The notes under the pieces were generated by a model. The model saw only the letters and a list, made by a program, of their open reading frames with translations. It had not been told where the DNA came from and made no database searches. Position numbers and translations under genes: made by a program. A stretch of DNA of 64,000 nucleotides from Glossina fuscipes (lineage: Eukaryota > Arthropoda > Insecta > Diptera > Glossinidae), in contig NW_023998415.1 in the NCBI RefSeq assembly GCF_014805625.2, forward strand, positions 35,389,638 through 35,453,637. Reading direction: 5' to 3'. Positions 12,638-26,051 of this stretch are shown piece by piece (position 1 is the stretch's first letter; each line of letters opens with the position of its first letter).

Positions 12638-13925
12638 CAAGTCGGTCCCTTTTTCACACTTGATTTCGTTCATTTAGTTCGTTTAATTTTTTCAATCTTG
12701 CTTAAGTAGAGCCTTAGGCATTAGCATTAGGCTAAATATTAATTTTCTTCCTCAATAGATTTCATACTGATCGAGTAGATCGATTAAGATCTGAGAAAAT
12801 ATATATAGTTTTGCAAGCAATGTAATTGACTTCTACGCTTAGACGCTTAGTATGAAAAAACGATAATAAAGAATTATTTATGAAATTTATTCGATTTAGG
12901 TTTAATTTGGCAGAGCAAAGCATTTCTATTGCGTTAAAGGAAATTTTCGCAATATTTTTCCCTCATAACCTATACTTTATTGTTTGCCGTTTGTATGTTT
13001 ATCAGACAGCAGAGAATCATCCTTTCACTTTTGTTATAAAAATATCATAACTAATACTGAGTTAAAGAGCAAGTTTCTCTCCGGTGAAGGTCTTTTTTAT
13101 TAATATTCATAAAAAATCAGTCCTTATTATTTATGTATATATATATAATTTCGTTTAACCTGTTTATAAGTAAAAATTCTATGGCTTTTTAAAATCTTTT
13201 CTTTTTTTTTATTTTTTTTTCCCTCTCTTTTTATGAGCGCACGTAAATTCTTTACCATTCCACATATTTTTATAGGTTCGTACCCCAGGTACAAGCTTTT
13301 GTTTATTTCATAGTTTAATATATATTTTCTTTCTCTTTTTTTTTTTTTTCTTCTTTTTTATATATATAATGTGACGATACAGTGTGCGTGTGTAAGTCAA
13401 ATAAAAGCAATTTTGATAAATGAATGTTTATATAGTTTTTGTCTATTAGTTCTTTCTTCCCACCATCTTGCTTCGTCCTTCATTGCCTGTCTGTCCTTCA
13501 CTTATTTTCTTATTGTTTTCTTCAACTATTTTTATGTTATGAACTCATTTTTAACACTTGATACACCGAAGCGGTTAAATTATTGACAATTTCTCATTTT
13601 CTAAATTTAAAAAGATTGCTTGCTTAAGTCTGTACGCTTTCCTAAGTGCATTAAATGGTTATTAATTAAATCAAATTATCTTAACATGCCCGCCATTCGA
13701 TTCCGTTTTACATATTGCATGCTCTTCTTCTATTCTATATAGATATGACTTCCATCTAATTCTATTAAAAATTGTTAATTAGACGTTGGAATTATGAAAG
13801 CCAGCGAAAGTTTTCATAAAAATTTTTAATGGGTCATAGATTGGAAACAAATGAAAGTCAAGCAAAAAGGAATGAAATCAACTGACTTATCGCAATTATT
13901 CTGATTTTCGCAAATTCAATGAAAA

Positions 13926-14695
13926 ACAATTAAGAACATTATAGTCGGGCATGACCGACCATTACGCACACTATAACATATTATTTTTATTATAGAAGTC
14001 AAATCTTACATCGTGCTTTTATATAAAGGTGTATTTTTCGTGTACCCTATCTAATGTAGCACAAGTTTAATCCTTACATAGACCAACATCTAAAAATAGA
14101 TGTAGATCGCCCAAAATTTGTAGACTTCATTTTTGAATGAATTAACTGTTATGGGTCAATTTTCATCACGACATATTAAAACTTAAACTTTTCTACTCTG
14201 CAAAGGATCAACTTGCGTGAAAATATTTGTTAAGGTAGCATTCAAAAAATAAGCCAAGATGGCCCAAAATTTGGTAAAATTAATTTTTTTAAATTATATC
14301 TCCTTCTCGACTGAACTTCAGTTTTCGTTATATGAGAGTTGGTTCAAAAATTGCTACAGCCGATCCAAAATTTTCATACCATCTTAGAATGCCGAAATAC
14401 TATTATTACTTAGCCACTTTTGGCCAAAAATTTTGAATATTTCAATTTCAACCGATCCGAACCATTTTGCATAGCGTTCGTCCTTAGATCAAAACATGTC
14501 GGCGTACTGAAGACAAATTTAGATGGACAGGCCTTACATGGACAGACGGGACAGACAGGCTTAGATCAAGTCAGATTATATAATTCTGAATCGTTCGGTA
14601 CAATAAAAAGTGAATCTATCTTAAAGTCTTCTCCGTATTACATATGTGTACACTACACTTAATATATCCGATACCATAAGGGGTGTAGGGTATAA
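13926..14695 (-). mobile_element. INE-1/DINE-1-like non-autonomous rolling-circle element
   Basis: Second long copy in the same orientation as 8795-9718. The complement of its left end reads ATGGTCGGTCATGCCCGACT then ATAATGTTCTTAATTGTTTT, which closely mirrors the 3' hairpin and terminal CTTGTTTT of INE-1. The right end complements to TATACCCTACACCCCTTATG. The CTGTC block lies at 14535-14562. Interior blocks match the other copy with small indels. There is no coding capacity. Confidence 0.8.
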
Positions 14696-17600
14696 AAACT
14701 CATCGAATTCGTCACTTTTGACATAAAAAAAGTATACACAAAACATGAGTTATTTGGTATTATTTGCCGCGATATATGTTTTGATCTGTCGTTAAACGGC
14801 AGCATGCGTTCATGCTTTATTATCAATAAAGGGATTAAACTAGTTTATAATGTAAATAAAATTTTGTCCGTGAAATCGTTTTATAAGCGTTCTGCTTAGT
14901 CCTGCTAGTTCGCTGTCGCGAGGAAATAGTTCGCATTAATCGCTCGAAAATATAATGCTTGTCTATAATGCTTGTAATAGTCATGCAGTCCTGGTTAAAG
15001 TTATTGCTATGTCCATCGAATGGTTATGAATTTGCGTACATTCATGTTATCCACCATATCCATCGTATTAAGTAGACTGACTTCTTAGCTACTTATCTGA
15101 TGACAAGTTAACGGTTGTGCGTATAAATACCATTCTGTGCATGGCTTAGAAAGTCTGCATAGAAAATTATTAACAAATTCCCGCCAATAGCACTTTGTGT
15201 TACTTGTTCTCTTTCAATAAAAGACCATACATTACCGAGACTACAAAATATAAACGTTGCGTTAGACTAAATCGATACCATAGCAAATTATATGATTGGG
15301 GTCGGGGTAAATAGGGTCAATTTCAACGTTTCATCAACAAGATGAAATGGTGTCCTTTGTCGCACAGGAGAAGTGTCCTTCCTCTAGCAGAAGGCTTGGC
15401 GGTGTTTGATATTCCGCATTAAAGTATCGAAAGGAGCAATGACGGACTTTTTAAGTTCTCTTAAGCGATATAACAAATACTTTACTACAAACAATATCCC
15501 CTTCATTTACGCCGTCTTTATTTAGCCAAAAATAGAGTGCTGTCCATATCCTCAACCGGATATGGCGCAGAGCTCAGATACTAATCGATGGCAGCCTTGG
15601 TCATTGCTGCACGCTTGCTGTGCCTATTATATGTTTAGGCGCCTCCACGGCAAATGTTATGCAAGAATAGAAGAGATTTGCTGTTTAATGAGGATGATGA
15701 TGATGATGATTCAGGCCAGGACGAGCGCATTGTCACGATTCGATATTCTTTAACCGCAATGGCCGACTGTTAAACAATTTATTGGCAGTAATCTTTGACG
15801 CCGTGACAGATGCTTACTTTTTTAAGTGGAACATAAACAAACGCTACTTTCACTTTCCTCTCTCTCTCAGCTATAGAGCAATCTTTACTGATCACAATCA
15901 CATCGAACTAAGTGATTGTTGCGTTTAGCAGAAGAGAATGGGACAGACAGAAAAGAAATTGCATATTATTTGTTTGCATTAATCAAACAAAGATGGGGAA
16001 TAATAATCAGTCCATTAGAGTTGAAAACCTGAAATCTTATTTTTAAACAAAAGAAAAACTGCTGATAAGACATTTATTGAATGTTTGTAATATAAATATA
16101 CAAAGCGTAGGCTATGCATTAAGCTTATATATACATATATAAAAGCTTATGTATATTCTTGTTCGCCGTAGTCATAATTGCTTCTTATTTCTACAAGTGT
16201 TCATTTATTATTATTCACTTATTTTCTCCTTCTTATTTCTCAACTAATTGTTATTAAGTGCGCTTACAATCATTGTTTGCTCTTCGCCCTCAGTAAACGT
16301 TCTTTTTTTTTCACTTTATATTATTGAAAAAAAACTAAGCATAGTATGCGATGTGTGAAGATGAAGAAATGAGTCAGTCAGTCATTCACTATAACTTATT
16401 TTTTACTTTATTACATTAGTTGAAGGACTCTTATCAATAAGTAAAAGATTTTCTTTCTTTGTTTGTTTGTATTGTTATTTTTGTTATAATTTTTTTTTTT
16501 TTTTTTTTTTTTTGCAAATCAAATTGAAAAGAATATCTAACAAATATTTTGAATCTTTATAAATAAGATCAAATGAAAACAAATAACAAAAATAAGCCAC
16601 ATAAGTCCTTTCATGGCTAACAATAGCAGAAATCCTTCAGTTCTATTTAAAAAAAAAAAAAAAAAAAAAAAACATATTTCAAAAGTTAAACAACAACAAC
16701 ATCTTTATTAATTCTCTTGTGTCCGGAAAAGCGATAGTCAATTTACTTTTGCTTTTTTTAGCGCTACAGCCATATTTAACAGTGGACGTCTCGTCAATAA
16801 ATTAGTTATCTTCGGATAATTAAAAGTTCAAACTCGATGTGAGCGTGTAAGTTACGATAGTAAAAATCATTTGTCAATTTTTATGCTAAGACTTATTATT
16901 AGTGGGATAGTAGCAGTAACCTGTATATATATATAACTATTTACAAGTGACTTCAATTTATTCTACGATAACTAATAAAGATTGATACACGGACGAGAAG
17001 AAAGGCGCAGCACGAGATTTTGATCATTTGAAAAAAAAAAAAACATATTTTTTTTCTCGAAAAATTTTTTATCAGAATTTTAAATACGTACTGAGTTCAC
17101 TTAACATTGATAATTTGTATACAAAACACGTACTACCGTTGCTTTTTAAATATCTCGATAAACGCAACTGCAGCTAGTCGACCAATAAATTCACTAAACG
17201 GTGATAGCACGAATAACAAGTAAATTCCGTAGTGTCTGTTCATAGGAGAAATGAAAAACAATTTATATACGCACAGTGATTCTCAACGCACTTAAGAGTT
17301 TAAAATTTTGTTAAGCTTTTTTTTTTTTACCAGAAAACGACGTTTTAGTATTAGTATTAGTGCGTGTTAATCGAGTTAAGAATTTATAAAAAATGAACTT
17401 TTAACCCATTATCGATGAATGTATGATGAAAAGAAAAATTTATGAAAGTTTTAAGAAAATTTCAAAATTATTATCGAAAAAAGTTTCGACTAACTAACTT
17501 TGAACGTGAAGACGAAAATATGGGGAATTCATGTCAAGCCATATATTAAGTTTCATTAGTAATTAATAATAAAATATGTAAAAAAGTTTCAACCATTATC

Positions 17601-18239
17601 GTACACCACTTGAGTTATTCTTGGTCAGGGAGAACTATAAAGAGAATGTTTAACGTACATATCAGCATTTCTGCTGGAATAATTCATTTATTCGCAGCAG
17701 TTGATCAGGAAAATCTATTTTTGCCTTCAATTATCAATACATCGTACACGTAAACAAGCTTCCAAGTTTGCATATGTGCACGTTCCGGTGGCCAAACTTT
17801 CCCCATTCCAATATCCCATACACTATGTTAGGGAGAAATATCGAAATCAAGATGAACAAGAATATTCTGCAAGCTTTAAATATCCATATATATGTAAATA
17901 TATATACAATATATATATATATATATAATAGATAGAATATATACATAAGAAAAAATGCACACATTGCATCAATACTTGCTTAATTGCATATCAATCATGA
18001 ACAGGATTTGCTACAAATGAGTCCGTCGATGCTCAAAATACTAATGAGCATTTAAGTACAGAGAAATAAAGGCCATACTATGCATTAAAAGCACATGTTG
18101 GTTATTGATTAAAGCATTATTTGAATTTTATTTCTATTCTTAGAAATGTTAAATTTTCATTTTCAATTTTCGATTTAATTCCATTATTTAAAAGCTTAGT
18201 CTTAGCATAATGAATAACTTAATAAGAAATAAATAAAAC
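14696..18239. other. No gene seen; several homopolymers
   Basis: Contains a T24 run near 16490-16513, an A22 run near 16650-16672 and small TA tracts. No exon-like open frame and no repeat shared with the rest of the window was recognised. Confidence 0.55.
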
Positions 18240-18377
18240 AAGGCATACGGCAAGTCTTGATTCTCTTTAACGGCCAATGTAAATCTGCAAAAATTCTTTT
18301 TACATTCGCTACCATAAATGGCGAACGCATTAACCCGCATTTACATTGAAAACGAAATTTGTCCGTACGCTTTACCT
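18240..18377. repeat. Small inverted-repeat (MITE-like) sequence
   Basis: The left part, AAGGCATACGGCAAG and CCAATGTAAATCTGC, pairs with the complement of the right part, AAAGCGTACGGACAA and TCAATGTAAATGCGG. Total length is about 140 bases with a short centre. No target-site duplication was identified. Confidence 0.4.
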
Positions 18378-18879
18378 AATAGAAGTTAATTTTTGTTCAA
18401 TATTAAGAAATAATATGGAAAAATAAATGAACGAAGCAATATGATGTCTTTGTACGTAGACAAATTTAATATAATGCATTCGTCAATTTTCAGATGAAGC
18501 GAGAGCTTTTTGTGTCCTATAAATATTTAGTCACGTATTCTAAGTAATTACTTGGGAAGGAAATCGGGTTAGACTATTTTGAATAATTTTTCCGCTTACT
18601 AATCATTTCGATTATCATATTATATGCATATATGTGAATGATTTGCTATTATAAAAGAAAATAAAAAAAATATTTAAAAGCGTGCGATGTTCGTCGGCCA
18701 GACGGCGAAAAAACTCATTTGCAACGTAACCATAACCTGACATTGCCGTTAGCTCTTTGTGAGCAAGCTTTTCTTTTTTGTAAAAATAAAAATAAAAAAT
18801 TTTAAAAACTCTTATAAAACGGTAGCGAAACATATCTGGCAAATAGCTTTTTGTTATTAAATGCTTTAAATATTTAATT

Positions 18880-18979
18880 NNNNNNNNNNNNNNNNNNNNN
18901 NNNNNNNNNNNNNNNNNNNNNNNNNNNNNNNNNNNNNNNNNNNNNNNNNNNNNNNNNNNNNNNNNNNNNNNNNNNNNNN
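18880..18979. other. Assembly gap (100 N)
   Basis: Exactly 100 N separate two AT-rich contigs. The true distance is unknown; 100 is a conventional placeholder. Confidence 0.98.
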
Positions 18980-21764
18980 TATTACTATTATCTGTTATGG
19001 CATTTAAAAGTCGGCACTAAGTCTCTCTTCGGTGAAATCCAGAAACAATCGTTTGATATCGAGCGGACAGGAACAAATCTCATACTTAAAATACGTCTAA
19101 TTAATTGTCCGGTAGGGCAATGCTTTTTCTTTTCTTACTTAACAAAAAAAATATTGCATGCAATAATTTATTATAGTGAATGAAATTCTTTGCTTCAATC
19201 GATTTTGGAGTTCCTGTACCCTTCCATTATATGATTATTTCATATTTATTTTGGAAAACATTTACATGAGTACATTTTCTCAAAGATGGCCAATGGATAG
19301 ACAAAAATTTAAAGCAAATTCAACTTCACTTTTATTCATTAAAATATTAAAACTAATGTCATTGGTTTTGAAAATACATTAGCTCTTTATCTGATAAACA
19401 AAGTTGAGGTGCTTACGTAACACCAAAGCTCGTTTAACTCGTAAGAGGGGATCTTATGATTTCTTCTTAACATTGCGAGCATATTTTAAATACAAAGATC
19501 ACCTTTGCATCTAATCAGCTTTGCGATTTCATTATTGGAAGGCGGCATACATTTCAATAATCTTTGAAAATTATTTAAGTTTTTCCTATATTGTAACCTT
19601 TTATGCATTAGCCAAGATTCGGATCATTGTCATCGCCATAAATAATTGGAAATTGTGGTTTTGAGATGAAAATTATTCACAAGATTGTTTTACATTTCGG
19701 AAAAATGTCCATTTCGTGTAGCGCTATGATCGCTATTTGCCTTTATTTATTTATTTATTTTTTTTTTCTTTTTTTTTTCTTTTTTTGAAAATGAGAATGT
19801 AGACCCCATTACCGTGAATAGAAAGTGCTACAGGTCGGCGCTAGTAAATAATATATGATTTCAACAAGATATTGCTACAAGCTAAATAGCATGCGATAAT
19901 TTCAGAAAATTCCTCTCCCGTGATTTAATAAGACAAATTAATATTAAAAAAAACAAAGTACATGGGATAAGATGCTTCTGTAAGAGGAGTTTTGGCAAGC
20001 ATACAAGTGAAAACTTAAGTGTATTGGATATATTCCAAAAACAAGAAAATCCACTCTCTCTGCTTTTATTCAATTTTTATTATTATCTGTTCGCTTTAAA
20101 GAAATTATATAAATCATTCTTATTGAAAAATGCCGGCATAAATAGGCCAATAAATATTTATTTGAAAAAAATGAACATCGATTAGGAATGTACATTAAGA
20201 TACAAATGGAATAATCAATTTGATATACCTTTATTTATTATGCGAGCAGGAAATATTAGAGAAGGTAAAGGAAAAAGAAAATAAAAAAAACTGTATAACC
20301 GCAAAAGTAAAACTTGCAATTATTGAAATTGTTTTCTATTTCCATTTGTCATTCTTGTTTGTTGTTGGTTTTTATTTTTTAGTCAGCTTTTAAGGTTTCA
20401 TTTGCTGCTCAAGTAGCAGTTATTTCAATAAGTTGAACTACGAAAGAGAATTCTCTCCATATAATATTGCATATCTTAAGGCAATACGCCACAGAGTATT
20501 TAGATGTTATACGACAGAGAACAAAAGCAAAAACGAAAGCTTTTAGAAAACGTCTCACCTAATTTATAACTGTAAACTAGAGAAGAAGAAGTGATCGCAA
20601 AGGCCAAACTAGGAAATGCAAAAACTTTTGTGTGCATCAATGAGACGGACTAAATACCGGCACAAATTAAAAGCTAAAAATTCACCCGCAGAGTGAGTAT
20701 AGAAAATAGAAAATAAGCAGAAATTAGCTTAAAAGAACAAACAGTAGGCAAATTGGAAAGGACTTGAATGCGTCTTATAACAATTCTATCGGAAGCAAAA
20801 TAAATCCAAATCAAGTATGATATAAGAAACGCGTTGGACGTAAAATTTGCACTAAGATGAAGCCGATTACTGAATGCCGCAACACTAAAAGTTACAATAA
20901 GTAAGAGAATGATTGAAACATTGATTGACTTTGAACTTTACCAAAACGATATTTATGCATCTTTAATAATTGTAATACGATTTTCTTACAAAAAAACCTC
21001 AAATGAAAGAGTCCTTCGTTCGCTTGGCGGCGAACCTTAGATACATTTCAACATACCAAGATCGAACGTGGCACGTACGTAGACGTTTTCTAAATCTTGG
21101 TAAATATGTCACTTACCATCTCGTGTGTATCAAAAAGAAAAAAAACAAGAAGCAAAATATACTTTACGGGATTCGTAAGCCATATTTTTTAAATGACACA
21201 ATGGCATAAAAAACTCATTTGCAACTTGTATAAAACTATTATTTTATTGTTATCTAAAATTTTTTCCCTTTTTTTTTTCTATTTTACGTTCATCTGAGAT
21301 TAAGTTCGTAGCACTGGAAAAATAAATTTTGAAATAATGTCGAATTTATTTACATTTTTTCAAAGCGCTATCTATAGAGAAATTATATACAGGAACTTAT
21401 ACTTTTTACAACGTTTCAACGCTTCTTTTTTTGAATATTACGATTCCACTCTTGCTTACTTTTAAGACAATTTCTCGGTTTATAAACCTTTTGATTACTA
21501 GTGACAAGTATCGGACTTAATACTGAAATTTTCATTAGAATTTTCACTCGGCAGTTATTGTTAATCTTTTCGACAATTATTAGCTGCGTAAGGTTTTTTT
21601 ATTTTATGATATGATTTTATGATTTGCTTTCGACATTCTAAGGAAATTCGTTCTCTTGCAGATTTATTTTATCAAATGTTTGTTGTCATATATGTTCGCC
21701 GGCGAGGCGGTTTATTTTTTTGTTTTTTTACTCCAAATTTCATTTTTTTTTTTTTTTTTTGACT

Positions 21765-22169
21765 ATACCTTCATAACGCGCAGAAAAAAGAGTCAAAAAC
21801 CTCATAAAGTATATAAATTCTCGACCAATTTCAAATTCGGAATGCATCTAAGCACGTCCCGGTATTCATCTGCCCATCTGTCCGTCTGCCCAATCGCGTA
21901 ATATCGGTGGTAAATATTCGCCCGTTCGCAAAAATGAAAATATTTGCAAATAAATTTGAAATTGACCTAAACTTTTCAAAGGACACGCCTGCAACGCCCT
22001 ATGCGCAAAAAAAAAAACATTTATTTCGAAAATAGAAAAAATCAGCCGCGTCGACTCCCTACAATAGAGCATGAAAAATTAGATTTTTTACTTTTTTTGT
22101 CTTTTTTAGGATGCCGCTGATGGGTAAAAAAGATTCGGTCACGACCGAATGCAATTTTCTTACTTGTTG
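21765..22169 (+). mobile_element. INE-1-like element with clear 3' hairpin
   Basis: 5' part: CTATACCTTCATAACGCGCA, then AAGTATATAAATTCTCGACC and ATCTGTCCGTCTGCCC. 3' part: GGGTAAAAAAGATTCGGTCA, then the palindrome ATTCGGTCACGACCGAAT and TTTTCTTACTTGTT. The AAGTATATAAATTCT block recalls AAGTATATATATTCT in Drosophila INE-1. This is the best short copy for defining both ends. Confidence 0.75.
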
Positions 22170-22460
22170 TACGATAATATTTGTCATAAGTATTACAGAT
22201 GAATTTTTTATTTTTCAATTTTTCTGTTTCTCTTTTCAGGTAAATTAATATCCTCAGTTGCGTTTTACATAACATTAGTCCCAGCAGTCTACCGGAGCAC
22301 ATTGTACGAATGTTAAGTTATCAAAAATTGGTGATATGTGAAGCAACAAATAAAACGTAACAGAAAAATTTTAAAGAAGAACGAAGAAATATAAGCAAAG
22401 AAAAGAACAAAATTGTACTCGGCCATAAACTAAAGTACATATGCCTGCATGTGTTTGCAT

Positions 22461-22600
22461 ATATGTATCATAGATATATACATATATATTTATATTTATA
22501 TATTTATATATATATAACTATATATATATATATAGATATATATTTATATATATATATATGTACAATATATATGTTATATATTTATGTATATATACACTTA
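22461..22600. repeat. TA-rich low-complexity tract
   Basis: Degenerate TATATA/TTTATA repeats of about 140 bases. Confidence 0.85.
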
Positions 22601-22797
22601 AGTATTTTGCATAGGTAAGTTGAACCAATTTAAAAGCTATGAAAAACGTAAAAGGGGCCCAACGCCTAAAAATATGCCATCAACAGCAACCAATTCATTT
22701 TCAACGATTTAATATTTTACAAAAAGCAGCAACAATAATAAATTGAAAGGCGGTTTAAATAACATATGTATGTAGGTAGAAAGAAGAACAAGAACTC

Positions 22798-22947
22798 ACA
22801 CACAGACACACACACACACACACACACACACGCATATATATATATATAAATGCTATTAGCACACCTAAGTAGATCATATGAACACACACACGCACACACA
22901 CGCACACACATACATACATACATACATACATACATACATACATACAC
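22798..22947. repeat. Compound microsatellite (CA)n, (TA)n, (CATA)n
   Basis: CA repeats at 22798-22832, TA at 22833-22849, and CA/CATA at 22882-22947. The Cys/Val/Met-rich frames on the - strand come from these repeats and are not genes. Confidence 0.95.
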
Positions 22948-25900
22948 AGTCATACACAGATGCACGCATACACAACATATATATGTGCAGTTATAAAAAA
23001 CGCACGAAAGTGAATAATATTAGGATTTTAAGGGAATGAAAGCACACACATTGTAACAAAAGAGCCTTAGTTCTAGTATGAAATGCTTTACGTTTCTTTT
23101 GCTGTAGCTCTTAGTTTTTCCTTCATTTTTTTCTCTTTTTTTTTTTTGAAAAGCTTGGTGGCATGACGTAAGTTTTGTTTATTTAGTGGCTTGTAATTTG
23201 AAATTGACAGGCAGTCAGGTGTTGCAAACTGTGTACAATCTTTTAGTAAAATGAAAACTAACACGAATAACGCACACATATGCGCATTTTAATATAAACT
23301 ATCACTATACCTCTTTGGCTTTGCCTTTACCTTTGTTCCTGTTCTAATTTTTATTTTTATTTTTATTTTTCACTTTTCCGTTCGCCAGCAGTTTGCGTTA
23401 GCCTAAATAGAAAAAAGAATCTCAGGTCAATAAATCACGTAATACCTAAAATTAACTCTTGTAAAATAATTAATTGCCAATCTTTCTTCTTAACATGATA
23501 AAATTTAATGAAAATTTACTTTTAAAAACGAGAACAAGTAAACGGAAGGCTTGGGCGGGCAAAAAAAAAAAAAAAAAAAACGCATTAAATATTGATCAAA
23601 CTTGGGGAAGAAAAAGTTTTACACTATCGTCCGAAAGCAAAGCATTCTTGGCATTTTTTCCACAAGATTGCATAATGCGCTCTATGAAAATTTTCACTCT
23701 ATAGCCACCGTTATATGCTGCATACTCTATCATCTTAGAATCGATATTAATAAGCTGCCAACGAGATAATTTGATTCTTAAATTGTTAATGTTCTTAAAA
23801 TTACATTTTTTACGTTTTGCTTAACAACCTCTTTTACTTGCGCCTATCGTTTTGCATAGCATTTTTAATGACTTTTAGAGAAATTCAATGCAAAATAAAA
23901 TTAAATTTATTTTACATATTTAACCGCACTCTGGTAAGATAAAAGTGCGCTAGCTCTGATATGCAGTTTGCAATATTTGTGCAAATATTCTAGAGACCCC
24001 ATATAGTATACAGTATCTTGGTCCGTGCAAGATATGGAGCTGATTTAAATTCTCTTGTTCATATGTTACTGGAATGCCTCTTCATAATTGTCGCGACGAA
24101 ACTTGGATAAACTTTGATATAATATTGAAAGTTGATCTTTGAAACCTATATTCTTAGCTAATCACGCAACAATTATACATATATATAATTTACTACTAAC
24201 TTATAGCAATTATTGGTCTAAAGTTTGGGAGAAATATTTACAAATATCGCAGCGGAAAAAATATCTATGACGTATGAGCGACCTATAGGAGAATGTGATA
24301 AAGTTTTGAATTTAATTATGATTATCATTTGGGAATAGGAATATCAATAATTCATAATTTTTGTGTTTATAATTTGAAAGGCTTGCACTACATACGATTT
24401 TTACTCGCCTTTTTTTTTTTTTTTTGTATAATATAATGTGTTGTTATCATTACATTTGTGGCTTATGAGAGTCCAAACTCTAACGCCGCCAGATGATAAT
24501 TTATCACGCGTGCAATATGCAGGCATACTTAAAAGACATACATTATTAATGACAAGATGTACCGACAAAGAATCTGTGCTATGGGCAAAATCGTATGTGA
24601 CACAGATAGAATAGAGAGTAGAGGGATGGTAAGTAACCGTAGGTTCGCATGTCAAACGTACAGAACTTGGATTAAACAAGTGATAAAAGCTGTGGTTCGT
24701 TGCATGCAACGATACAACAGAAAATACCTATGCATGTATCTTTGAAAAACTATTGAAAATGTCATCGGTGTGATGGTGGTCCTTAAAACAGATTCTCTTC
24801 GCTACGTCTCGTAACTCGAAAAAAAAAAAAAATTACCCCGTCGGCTATGACTCAGTATAAATGAGTGACACTAACTGCCCGCATACTGAAAGCAACTTTG
24901 CTCAATGAGGGGAAATGTGCATTTTCATTTTCATTTACATTTACACTAAATTAAACTCGATATTGAAAGTGCATTTTAATCACATTAAAGCGATTTCCCG
25001 TTTCTATGAGGTATACTTTATAAAATAATACAATTTCCTAAATGCAATTACAAGCGTTATCCGCTTTACACGTTGTTTCTTGTAGTTTGTCATACATGCA
25101 CACTTAATTATACGCATGTATGCATACATCATTCATCTCTACCCTCTTATATGGCCTGAATCTTAATCTGTACGTCTGTCCCTTATTTCAATAAAAACCA
25201 CTACAATTAATTTACCTTTAATATCACATCTAATAAAAGTGTACAACATTGCTATACATCGGTATATAGCATTTTTACTGTGTTATGCAACAATCATTTG
25301 ATATCTGTTTAGCTCTATATGCGTATATGTATCCATCCAATGATTGAATCACGAATGAAACGATTATGCATACGCTTTAATAATGCTTAGTAAAATGTAT
25401 CGAATGTGTTCGCCTTATGGCATAATTATTTACCTACCTATGCCATAAAGGAAGGTATTTAATATAGATTTCAAAATAAAATGTTTAATGTGAAAAAACA
25501 AATGCAAAATTTTGTGAACAATCGGCTATTTATGACAAGTTTGTCATACGAGTCATATTGAGGTCAATATTGCTTCGATCGAACGATGTAGATGAGTTGA
25601 ATTATTTTATCTAAATAAATTCATTTGTTTGGGGGCATAATACTGGCATATTTTTCCAAATATAATTTAAATATTAAAAAAAGTAATTATTTTGATATTT
25701 AACAATTTCTCCCCTTTTTATTCAACAGAAAACTCTGCGGACATGTGAATATTTTTTTTCTTTTTTAATCAACATCAAATTTTCGTGCAAAAACGAAAAA
25801 TTTACTACAATCATATTTTCTACTTGTAAACTAATACCTAGTCTAAATAGTTCAAAAATAGGGGAAAACCTAAAACGCTTCTCTAGGTTAAGGAAATAAC

Positions 25901-26051
25901 AATAGCTTACGAAAAACAAAAACAAAAAAAAAAAACAAAAAGCAAAAAAAGAAAACACTTGACCCAAGTCGACCCATCTATTACGTGATTACAACAACAA
26001 AAAGGCAATAGAAGGGGAATTTTTTTAAAATTTTTCGGTCTCTCGACTATT

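Larger units (their letters stand above)
22170..26051 (+). other. Region upstream of the RhoGEF start codon
   Basis: Contains microsatellites and AT-rich sequence, and should include the 5' UTR and possibly the promoter or a UTR intron. In-frame TGA at 25986-25988. I could not identify a TATA/initiator pair or other core promoter signal with confidence. A block at about 23995-24040 (GAGACCCCATATAGTATACA) loosely recalls the INE-1-like family. Confidence 0.45.

Noticed and set aside
13271..13300. tRNA B-box-like motif (GGTTCGTACCCC)
   Set aside because: No matching A-box, anticodon stem or cloverleaf in the surrounding 80 bases.
22798..22947. Regularly spaced short repeats as a possible CRISPR array
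   Set aside because: These are dinucleotide and tetranucleotide microsatellites in a eukaryotic genome, without spacers.
22717..22965. Cys/Val/Tyr-rich open frames on the - strand
   Set aside because: Direct translations of CA, TA and CATA microsatellites.
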